Shown here in pieces: positions 1 through 6,057 of a stretch of DNA of 6,608 bases. Source of the DNA: Globobulimina sp. (lineage: Eukaryota > Foraminifera > Rotaliida). Numbering within the stretch: position 1 is the first letter of the stretch; every line of letters begins with the position of its first letter. The stretch spans positions 1-6,608 of the forward strand of contig PIVH01000266.1 of assembly GCA_003354225.1 (NCBI GenBank), given 5' to 3'. The position numbers and the translations under genes are program-made. Below the pieces are notes generated by a model, which worked only from the letters and a program-made list of their open reading frames with translations, ran no database searches and was not told the DNA's origin.

Positions 1-189
1 ATTCAATGTATTTTCTTCATTTGCTTCAAACGGAGTTATTGGACTGTCATCACCCATATCAATCTCAACATTGTCGTTATTTGTTTTTTTATTACCAGTC
101 ATTTCTAAATCTATCCGATTATTACCGGCACCAACTTCATTTGCAGCATCATCGCAATTTATTTGTTTTTTATCTAAATTATTTTTTTC
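1..189 (-). other. Acidic, Asn-rich cytoplasmic tail (residues 1824-1886, continues outside window)
   Basis: Low-complexity, polar sequence after the last caspase strand: EKNNLDKKQINCDDAANEVG, later NKKTNNDNVEIDMGDDSPIT. No motif is recognised beyond several Asp-containing sites. No stop occurs before base 1, so the true C-terminus and any further domain are unseen. Confidence 0.7.
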
Positions 190-3100
190 GAATTTAATAT
201 ATCTCGTTTCATTGTTCCAGGTATATTGCGGTAATTGCTTTCCTTTCGCATGCAGCTCATCCTGAATCTCGTCAAATATCTCAAATAAAAACTTCCCTGC
301 ATCCTCCTGCAAATTAGCCATATATTTCTCATAAAACCTGTGAACAACAAAAGAACCGAAACGCGAATCCAATTTCGACTGAAATCCAAAATTTGCTGCT
401 TCCACTCTCGCCAACATATAATCCGGATTATTCTGACCATGTACCCATGCTTGAGATGATTTGATGTCAGATATTCCCACTAATTTTCCCTGCACATATC
501 CCCCACCAACACTGGCTGTGGTCGGTATTGTGTACGTATTGGATGCCACACATTTATGTTGCTCGTAATGAGTGCTATTTGATGCTGACACGGAAGTTTC
601 GACAGTTTCTCGTTCGTCAGCACCGGAACAACAATCATAAAGTACGAAACGTGGTATTTCCCGGATTTTATTATGGCCCAAAGAGAATATTCGGTGCGCG
701 GCCTCTCTCGAAAACTGCTTATAATCACTGGTGCACAAATAACCAGGAATGCCATGACAGGAAATCACTAATATCAAAGCGTCATATTTTTTGCCGGCGG
801 AAATATTCTCTTCCAAATAATCTGCGTTTGATTCGAGGAAATGTTTAAGTTCATTTTGTGTCCACGTCGTTTTAGCCACATCTTGCGGCACTGGAAAAAT
901 GTCATAATTTAAGGTGCGACCAAATAAATCCACCATATGTTCGACGTCCCATTCAATTCCGTCTAAATTTGGCAAATATCCCTCAATATCGCCTGCGTCC
1001 CTTTTCTCGCCATCATAATCAGCAATGGCTACTAATAAAACTAGCGCGTTTTTGATGTATTTCGATTGTTCTGCCCGGAGTTTACGTGGCCGATAAGCAC
1101 CAAAATAATATGCAATAACACCAATTAAACAAAACAGCAATATCACTGCAACTAATATGGTCACCAAAGCTTCCCATAATTCATCGAATTGCGGCTCATA
1201 CCATTCCAATGGATGTAATAATTGAGGTTCTGTGCTACTTTCAATTGAAAATTGTATACTTGAATTTATGTTGGTTTTTGCAGAGAAATACTCCCTTAAT
1301 TTTTCTTGCGCAGTGTTTCTAAATAAATCAATATCCAATACGTGCAACAATGTATCGCAGGCATCTTTATTGCATGAGATTTGGCTCTCAATTGGTATGC
1401 TTTTGCGATCATGAAAGAATTCCAATTCATTCTTATTTTGATTGTTTGCTATATCTCCAATTTTAACATTATTTATTTTTTGGATTAAAAGCCAAAAATA
1501 TTTATATGCCAAACTGCTCGTAGCTGCAAAGTATGCCTTTTCTAGAACAATTGTAATGTCTTTGGTGGCATTCAAAACATTAGAAACCAGATAATGAGTC
1601 TCTTCTTTTCGGCATTCTTCCAATAAATATGTGATATCAAACGACAAATCGTACGCATTGTCAAGTGTTGGTATTCGCGTCGGATTCGCTGTGGGACTGA
1701 ATGTTGGAGCATTGGTTGGATCAGTGGTTGGTGCGGATGTTCCATAACAAGCATAATCAGTGAATTCTGAAATCCATATTGGATAAAAACAAGAAATGAT
1801 ATCATATAAATAATTCAATATCGGGAGGTAATTTATTGTGAAGTGATAGCGTACTTCGCATGGAGCTTTTTGTATTTCTGTGAAATAATAAGTAATGGCA
1901 TCACATGGCAGTGTGCCACCAAAGACATCCATTGCAGACTGGTTCAATGAGACAAATTCTGCACTGTCTAAACTGAGATACGCATTCAATGGATTACAGT
2001 CCAGATTGGCAATGATGAAATTTGTGGGGACGTAAATTGAAACATCTTTGTTGTAGTTATAAAATTTAAAAGTTATATTATCTGAGTCGGAGTAGATATG
2101 GATTGAGTCGCACGCATTTTGCGAATAGCAACGAATTTCCATTTGTGATGCATTTTTTATATCGATGGTGGTTTCCAAACAGGAATATTGAGCGACACAT
2201 TCCATTGTAATTGATTCTATATTTGTGGCGGTGATAACACTTTGTTTGCAGGATGACTCTCCTTCACATAAAATGGAAACAATAGTTGAGGCTGTAATAT
2301 CTATCACAGTTTGCAAACAGGAATACATTGAAGAGCACGCGATTAAAGTATTATATGTCGCATTTGATATTATTTCACTGCCAACACACGCTCCATCACA
2401 CTCTATGTAACAGTTTAATGTATTATTACAGGTTAATAGTTGTTGAAATTGAGTAAGTGGATAATAGCGATCATGTGTTATATTTGTCGAGGTCTCATAG
2501 AAAAGAATAGAATGATTAAAGTCTGAATTATTAAAAGGACGGCATGGCGAAATAATAATTGTTCCATTGTCTACACCGAATCCGATCAAATCAATCCCGA
2601 TGTTTTGGAGCAATGTTTCCGGCTCAAAATTGATTAAACGCAATGAATTATAATTTGTGGTATTGTTGGAATGTCCAAAACCAATAAAGTTGGAGCCATG
2701 ACTTGGTGATGGAGTCGGATTTATTGTGTGACTCACTGTAGCATTTAATGTAGGGTTTATTGTGGGATTTATTGTGGGATTTAGTGTGGTGTTTAATGTA
2801 TGATTTGTTGTGGTCGTACAGCTCATTTCAAATAAATAGGATCCGGTGGATTGACCGACTGCAATGTATCCACCAATTCCAATGGTATAAAAACCAGGAT
2901 TTATATCATATATATTCAATATTGAGCGATATATGCAACTTGATATATATTCACATATGCAACTTGATTGATAGCCATCAATGAGAGTCATGTTTGAGGA
3001 ATAAAAATAAATATGCGGAGTTGAAGAAGATCTGCAGGGAGTAATTATTAGCTTAGATACAAAGACATCTAATCTTAATGAATAATAATTGGTATCATTA

Positions 3101-5833
3101 GCAGTGAGAATGGAGCCGATAATATTGTTAGTTCCACAATCTACCGAAGGGAATGGTGGTGGTGCTGTAGTTGATATTGTTGGTGCTGCTGTAGGTGCTG
3201 TAGTTGGTGGATTGGTTGGTGCCGCTGTCGGTGCTGTAGTCGGTGTCGATGTTGGTGCAGCAGTCCAAATGTTGGCAGAATACTGATCAATGTTTGCATT
3301 CACATCCATCAGTTCGATACAATACGTTTCTAGGCAGTAATTGTTGTCCGCAAAATGAGTTTGTAAAATGGAAATAGTTGAATTTACATTGTATACAGCA
3401 ATTAAATGATTTATATTGATATTGTGTTCGAAGATATTATCATTCATTGCAATGGTTCCACTGAAACCTTTTTGATAAATGAGCGAAAATAGGTTTTGAT
3501 TGTGATGAAATAATGATTTTCTTATTTCAATAAAACTATAATCATCCTTTGAATTTATTAAATGAATAATGCCTTTGCCCACTCCTTTATTGTTTGAAAA
3601 CTGCACAGCATCAAATATTACCATTCCACCATCGACAACAATCATGTCTGTAATTAAAGAATTGCCACTAAACACAGTGTCTGTGACAGATATCATGGCC
3701 TCATTGCTAATTCTAAACAAATTGTAGACTGCTTCATAATTAATAAATTCACAGTTAATAAATGTGACATTAGTTCCTTCGCCATCAAAATGGAAATTTG
3801 ACGATGAATGTTTTCCATCGAATCGGACATTTGAGAAACGGACATTTGCTCTGTGGAATATTTCAAACGATGCGTGGTTGGAGGTGATAAATGTGAGATC
3901 TTTGATTGTAAGGAAACACTGCCAATGACATTCAAGAGAGATATTATTATTTACCGAATGATTTAAAAATGTGTTATCCATTCCCGCGCCATGTATCTGT
4001 ATTTGATCAAACTTAGAGCGGATAACATCATATAACTCAAATGTACCCTCTCCAATATCAATAATTCCGTTTGAATCATAATGGCCGCAGTCAGCGATAT
4101 TTCCATGGAAACAATTCCATGAATAATTTAGTGTTTTGCACGTGGACGGTTTTACCGGATCACTGCAGTCCACCTCCAAACGCACTCGCATATCATGCCA
4201 ACATCCATAACATTCTGACTCTGTTGTCCAGCAACGAGCACTTACGCTCTGTTTATATGTTTTTTAATATCAATTATCAATGATATGATACATATCATTT
4301 GAAAGCACTTAACTGCATCATTCATAAAATAGAATATTTTGTATGGCTCTGTATCTGTATAAAACCATTCAGAAAATGATGTGTTTACCGGGCAATCTAG
4401 GAAAGCATCACTAGTCGGATACGAACAGTGGGGTTCACCGCCAAGACATCCATCATTCAGCAGATTCGATGCATTTTTGTATGCAATATAGAACCTTTGA
4501 TGGTCATATTTATAGTCACTAGGCTCAAATGCCACTGTTATAACCGGATTATAGCAAATGACATCTTTAGCGAGTGTGACACACAGCGATTCTGTGCGTG
4601 TATAGCCAACGAATGAATTGCTAAAAACAGCATTGCTGCTTATTGTTGTGATACTGCGTACATCAGACTTGCATTCGGGTGGTATGGCCGGCTGATACGT
4701 CGAGTTTGGAGGTTGCGGATACTTTTTACAACAGCTATTAGTTTGATGCAGATGTTGGTTTTGACAGATCGAGTCATAATCAAATTGTCCAGCTGAAGAG
4801 GAACAATTTCCATCGTCACATCCTTTGCTTCGAACATATAAAATATTGCGACTTGAATAAGGTGTCATTATGGGAGAAGTGGAGGGTGCATTGGTCGGCG
4901 CCGCCGATGGAGAATTTGATGGTGCATTGCTGGGATGGCTGGTGGGGATGAAATAAGTCGAACAGATGCTGGCAGTTTCCATTCCAGTCCAGTCAACACA
5001 AGCCCAATCCCCTTTTTCTTGATTTGGTAAAGCTGAGATAGCGCACTGCGAAGTAAAATCCGCTGTACATTTAAGAACTGCTCGACGATAGGAAGTTTCT
5101 GGACTGCAATCATCCGTACAATGTATATTAACATCATTTAGTCCTTCTACAGCATATATTATCATGTCCCGCGAATTTTCACCGTTTTCAAAAAACAAGT
5201 TACAATTATTTGTATTTCCATATAATCCATCATTTGGACAATAAATATGTGCATATTGCATGATGACACTGTAAATATCACCCCCTAACACATTTATATA
5301 CAATGTGGAGGCTGCACCATGGACTTTAATAGACCCACAACCCAGCGACATCGAGCAGGTGATGTTACAAATTGCGTTGTCTGGACAATTAATATTCGCT
5401 CCTAATAAATTGTACGAGCTGTTACGTCCAACAACTGTTAAATTACCAGTTCCTGCATCTTTCAGGACAATATTTATGTATTTATGTATTTATAAATGGG
5501 TTGGCGCAGTGCTTAACTTATTGTGGCATGTGCACACGCCCCATATCCATCACATATGACATTTAAATCTGAGGCGTTGCCTCCATCTGTTTTAGGATAA
5601 AAAATAAAATTAAAAAATATTAATGTAAGTTGTTAACTGATTGTTGCATCGCTACAGCCGCTCCCAAGAAAATCTGGAGGCGCTCCCCCTCCACTACACA
5701 GAACTGTGCATCTTGCATTGCCTAAACAAGTGACATTTGTGTTATAACAACCGTACTGGCCAGAAATGCATGATATATTCTCACAATAAGCACTTTTAAC
5801 CATAGACAATAAAAATATCATTGTGATCCTCAT
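1..5833 (-). CDS. Giant single-pass receptor-like protein with cytoplasmic caspase-like domain (3' end outside window)
   Basis: Model: join of 5833-5638, 5586-5518, 5458-4314 and 4248-1 on the minus strand, 1,886 codons without a stop and still open at base 1. Domain order seen on translation: signal peptide, 23-residue Cys coils, PT linker, Cys-rich domain, beta-helix, PT linker, PPC-like domain, NPT linker, C-x5-C coils, PT linker, stalk domain, transmembrane helix, caspase fold, acidic tail. The start at 5833 is chosen because it opens a signal peptide (MRITMIFLLSMVKSAYC, then ENISC) directly before extracellular-type Cys/N-glycosylation sequence. No other ATG lies in this frame between 5833 and 6007. 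The inferred role is a surface receptor or adhesin whose cytoplasmic part is a cysteine protease. Ligand, substrates and full length are unknown. The coding frame and caspase call are strong; the splice sites are good but lack transcript support. The start could lie further upstream if the gene is fused to the neighbouring one. Confidence 0.85.
190..1050 (-). other. Caspase-like peptidase domain (family C14, clan CD), residues about 1537-1823
   Basis: The fold is followed from end to end. ALVLLVAIADY is strand 1. DVEHMVDLF and LNYDIFPV match the helix and strand of the large subunit, then TWTQNELKHFLE. YDALILVISCHG contains the catalytic His1635. PRFVLYDCCSG contains Cys1677, 42 residues later and in the position of the Cys in animal QACxG. 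FGSFVVHRFYEKY matches the 'GSWFI' helix of the small subunit. KQLPQYT then RYIKF matches the closing strand of animal caspases. Both dyad residues are present, so activity is plausible. It lies directly inside the membrane, with only about 17 residues between helix and domain and no DED/CARD prodomain. Metacaspase and paracaspase subtypes were considered; the small-subunit signature looks closer to true caspases. S1-pocket residues cannot be assigned by eye. Confidence 0.85.
1102..1170 (-). other. Single transmembrane helix (residues about 1497-1519)
   Basis: ALVTILVAVILLFCLIGVIA and the following YYF form about 23 uncharged hydrophobic residues. On the N side is acidic/aromatic WYEPQFDELWE; on the C side is a basic cluster (YRPRKLRAEQSK). 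The positive-inside rule places the C-terminal side in the cytoplasm, agreeing with the signal peptide and the glycosylation-site-rich N-terminal part. It is the only strong membrane segment I found between residue 18 and the window edge. Confidence 0.9.
1171..1665 (-). other. Membrane-proximal extracellular domain or stalk (residues about 1332-1496)
   Basis: About 165 residues between the last PT linker and the membrane helix. It is richer in charged and helical-looking sequence than the Cys domains (ITYLLEECRKEETHYLVSNV, TAQEKLREYFSAKT). It has three cysteines (EECRK, SCNKDAC) and N-x-S/T sites. The position resembles juxtamembrane SEA-like or dimerisation domains in other receptors. I see no specific family signature, so the function is unknown. 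Confidence 0.45.
1666..1740 (-). repeat. PT-rich linker 4 (residues 1307-1331)
   Basis: TSAPTTDPTNAPTFSPTANP then TRIPT: a clean 4-residue P-T-x-x beat. It separates the ectodomain modules from the membrane-proximal domain. Confidence 0.85.
1741..2091 (-). other. Post-coil ectodomain region (residues about 1190-1306)
   Basis: No recognised family. It contains short beta-rich stretches (ITFKFYNYNKDVSIYV, YLSLDSAEFVSL) and about five cysteines (LDCNP, LPCDA, APCEV, ISCFY, YACYG). It ends just before linker 4. It may be a cap for the preceding coil array. Confidence 0.4.
2092..2400 (-). repeat. C-terminal array of 23-residue C-x5-C coils (residues about 1087-1189)
   Basis: Cys pairs lie at residues 1108/1114, 1131/1137, 1154/1160 and 1177/1183. 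The period is exactly 23 throughout, with the motif C-x5-C each time (CSSMYSC, CEGESSC, CVAQYSC, CYSQNAC). A lead-in Cys at 1091 is also in register. Between pairs are Thr/Ile/Val-rich strands (LQTVIDITASTIVSI). Period and motif match the N-terminal array about 1,000 residues away. A disulphide-laddered solenoid is inferred. Here all coils lie in one exon, unlike the N-terminal array. Confidence 0.75.
2401..2687 (-). other. Second, partial copy of the PPC-like motif (residues about 991-1086)
   Basis: IGFGHSNNTTNYNSLRL (992-1008) aligns without gaps to IGSILTANDTNYYSLRL (847-863). Further on, TIIISPCRPF and SILFYETSTNIT match LIITPCRSSS and IYFYSSNMTLI after an insertion of about 20 residues (FEPETLLQNIGIDLIGFGV). 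The later G-x-Y-x-I-x-I half is not recognisable, so this is a diverged or truncated duplicate that leads straight into the C-x5-C coils. Confidence 0.5.
2701..2817 (-). repeat. N-P-T-I/L linker 3 (residues 948-986)
   Basis: Reads TTTTNHTLNTTLNPTINPTI, then NPTLNATVSHTINPTPSPS. The unit N-[PTA]-T-[IL] recurs about every 4 residues, coded by repeats of CCCACAATAAAT on the minus strand. Several overlapping N-x-T glycosylation sites are present. It has the same 4-residue rhythm as the other linkers but with Asn and Ile in place of Ala, so it probably arose by separate local slippage. Confidence 0.8.
2818..3138 (-). other. PPC-like beta-sandwich domain (residues about 841-947)
   Basis: Pattern: YYSLRL, LIITPC, HIYFYSSNMTLID, then an SILNIYDINPGFYTIGIGG hairpin and GSYLFEMSC at the end. 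The order 'strand, short strand, tagged Asp turn, G-x-Y-x-I-x-I, G-x-Y-x-x-x-x-C' resembles the PPC (pre-peptidase C-terminal) and related jelly-roll accessory domains. Paired cysteines suggest disulphides. The family assignment is inferred from pattern only. Part of the motif recurs downstream at residues 992-1056. Confidence 0.45.
2931..2968. repeat. Imperfect 24-bp tandem duplication inside the PPC-like domain
   Basis: ATATGCAACTTGAT occurs at 2931-2944 and again at 2955-2968, a 24-bp step. On the minus strand it encodes two S-S-C-I blocks 8 residues apart (SSCICEYISSCIYRS), adding a pair of cysteines. It looks like a small in-frame slippage duplication. Confidence 0.7.
3154..3264 (-). repeat. 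PT-rich linker 2 (residues 799-835)
   Basis: An almost pure Ala/Pro/Thr segment (TAAPTSTPTTAPTAAPTNPP and onward to APPP). The underlying DNA is a degenerate GTTGGTGCTGTAG-like repeat on the plus strand. It separates the beta-helix from the PPC-like domain. The plus-strand complement reads as a Gly/Val/Ala-rich open frame, which is a shadow. Confidence 0.85.
3301..4179 (-). other. Right-handed parallel beta-helix-like domain (residues about 494-786)
   Basis: Starts with sequence typical of pectate-lyase-like helices: a CKTL turn, then IIDIGEGTFEL and IQIHGAGMDNTFL. Repeated short strands ending in N/D turns follow: VRFSNVRFDG, VTFINCEFIN, ISVTDTVFSGN, VIFDAVQFSNN, IEIRKSLFHHN, IAMNDNIFEHN and ISILQTHFADN. 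The F-x-x-N or F-x-G-N turn recurs roughly every 20-25 residues. This matches the right-handed beta-helix superfamily used in adhesins and polysaccharide-binding proteins. No catalytic residues were identified, so a binding role is more likely than an enzymatic one. Confidence 0.7.
4180..4859 (-). other. Second Cys-rich ectodomain (residues about 289-493), interrupted by intron 3
   Basis: Begins RNILYVRSKGCDDGNC and carries many cysteines, including CC at the SCCKK motif and C-x6-C and C-x2-C spacings after the splice junction (CWTTESEC, CYGC). Several N-x-S/T sites are present. I do not recognise a named family. The opening 'ILYVRSKGCD-GNC' resembles the start of beta-helix domains, so it may be an N-terminal cap of the helix that follows. 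The extracellular location is inferred from topology. Confidence 0.5.
4249..4313 (-). other. Spliceosomal intron 3 (65 nt, phase 0)
   Basis: The minus-strand donor is AATGATGCA|GTTAAGTGC and the acceptor is ACATATAAACAG|AGCGTAAG. Exon 3 read-through would end at a stop at 4244-4242 after a tail unlike the rest of the protein. In the frame of exon 4 there are stops at 4320-4318, 4311-4309, 4272-4270 and 4266-4264. Removing 4313-4249 joins FYFMNDA to SVSARCWTT without breaking a codon. The donor shares GTTAAG with intron 2. Confidence 0.8.
4860..4946 (-). repeat. PT-rich linker 1 (residues 260-288)
   Basis: Low-complexity Pro/Ser/Thr/Ala/Asn segment with a 4-residue beat (PTSHPSNAPSNSPSAAPTNA and onward to TPY). 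It separates the N-terminal Cys domain from the next Cys-rich domain. Such spacers are typically extended and O-glycosylated in large surface proteins of stramenopiles and Rhizaria. Confidence 0.85.
5459..5517 (-). other. Spliceosomal intron 2 (59 nt, phase 1)
   Basis: The minus-strand donor is ACAATAA|GTTAAG and the acceptor is GTCCTGAAAG|ATGCAGG. The unspliced frame stops at TAA immediately after the exon. Removal makes Asn89 (A|AT) and continues into AGTGNLTVVG. A short ACATAAAT-type AT repeat (about 5471-5493) lies inside. Acceptor GAAAG is preferred over the later GATGCAG because only GAAAG keeps the A|AT codon seen at intron 1 and the open frame. Confidence 0.75.
5518..5586 (-). other. 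Exon 2: 69-nt symmetric exon encoding one 23-residue coil
   Basis: Phase 1 at both ends, 69 nt, which is 23 codons. It encodes GGNASDLNVICDGYGACAHATI plus the split Asn codons. Exon 1 ends CSDATI-N and exon 2 ends CAHATI-N, with the matching cysteines at residues 60 and 83, exactly 23 apart. The exon therefore equals one period of the coil array. Because it is phase-symmetric, its gain or loss would leave the reading frame and the repeat register intact. Confidence 0.75.
5587..5637 (-). other. Spliceosomal intron 1 (51 nt, phase 1)
   Basis: On the minus strand the donor is ACAATCA|GTTAAC and the acceptor is CTAAAACAG|ATGGAG, with a T-rich tract before the acceptor. Without removal the frame stops at once (AGT TAA at 5638-5633). 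Removal joins the split codon A|AT (Asn66) and continues in frame into the next coil. Length, AT content and phase match intron 2, and the flanking coding sequence is repeated there. Confidence 0.8.
5783..5833 (-). other. Signal peptide of the receptor-caspase gene
   Basis: Residues 1-17, MRITMIFLLSMVKSAYC. There is a basic residue at position 2, a short hydrophobic core (ITMIFLLSMV) and small residues near a probable cleavage site around S14-C17. Extracellular-type sequence follows (ENISC, with an N-I-S glycosylation site). The core is rather short and no cleavage score was computed. It fits the type I topology required by the single transmembrane helix near residue 1500. Confidence 0.65.
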
Positions 5834-6057
5834 TGTTGATTGCTTTGAAAACAACTTTAATGCCACAAACAGAAAGCAGCACAATAAGGTTGCTGCGCCA
5901 TTTACAATCCAAACTAAGTGGTGAGTATTTTTTGCAAATCGTAGTAAAATTTGCAATTGGTATGTTAAGAAATACAAACCATTTAAGTGACATTCTGGGC
6001 AAAGCATTGGTTCTTGAAATAAATTCGCATAATTTCGTGATGGATCATAATCATTTG
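5834..6057 (-). other. Open, possibly coding stretch between the two genes
   Basis: One frame is open from the inferred acceptor at 6058 through 5834 and on into the big gene. It reads ANDYDPSRNYANLFQEPMLC, PECHLNGLYFLTYQ and later a hydrophobic LVWIVNGAATLLCCFLFVAL segment. A second frame gives LDCKWRSNLIVLLSVCGIKV then stops at 5796, overlapping the signal peptide of the big gene. The first part (to about 5980) looks coding; the rest could be exon, intron, UTR or promoter. A candidate donor (AATG|GTTTGT, about 5980) and acceptors (CACTTAG, GGCGCAG) exist but none is compelling. Confidence 0.35.

Larger units (their letters stand above)
5238..5656 (-). repeat. N-terminal array of 23-residue Cys coils (residues about 60-162)
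   Basis: Second-position cysteines fall at residues 60, 83 and 129, that is 23 and 46 apart. First-position cysteines at 77 and 123 give the motif C-x5-C (CDGYGAC; CSMSLGC). Degenerate coils without Cys fit the same register at about 100-106 and 146-152. An extra C-x5-C pair occurs at 113/119. A fixed short period with small, Thr/Ile/Val-rich strands suggests a solenoid, probably a parallel beta-helix with disulphide rungs; the fold is inferred. The array spans introns 1 and 2, and exon 2 is one whole coil. Confidence 0.65.

Noticed and set aside
528-848. Plus-strand open frame of 106 codons
   Set aside because: It lies wholly opposite the caspase domain, which has clear family motifs on the minus strand; the plus frame has no recognisable domain.
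190-1050. Metacaspase or paracaspase as the primary call
   Set aside because: The nucleophile motif DCCSG lacks the H-S-G of typical metacaspases, and the small-subunit GSF...KQ-P...F features look more like caspases. It remains possible; a phylogeny would decide.
2092-2400. CRISPR-like or tandem DNA repeat
   Set aside because: The periodicity is at the protein level (23 residues) with diverged DNA; there are no identical repeats with unique spacers.
3089-3286. Plus-strand open frame rich in Gly, Val and Ala
   Set aside because: It is the complement of the Ala/Pro/Thr linker 2 of the minus-strand protein. Its low complexity comes from the linker DNA repeat, and it has no start context or domain.
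3693-3935. Minus-strand 80-codon frame in an alternative phase
   Set aside because: It overlaps the beta-helix region of the main protein in another frame and shows no beta-helix or other pattern of its own.
1-4266. Alternative genetic code (stop reassignment) to explain the long frames
   Set aside because: Exon 4 has no in-frame TAA, TAG or TGA in 1,416 codons, and the breaks upstream are all explained by short introns that keep phase. The standard code suffices.
4242-5351. Treating the 369-codon minus frame as a complete gene from Met at 5351 to the stop at 4242
   Set aside because: The coil array runs upstream through that Met (residue 125) without a break, and the last residues before the stop are intron 3 read as protein. 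It is exon 3, not a gene.
5796-6002. Minus-strand 68-codon frame ending IFIVYG
   Set aside because: It overlaps the signal peptide of the big gene in another frame and has no signal or domain. It is kept only as one possible 3' end for the upstream gene, not as a gene of its own.
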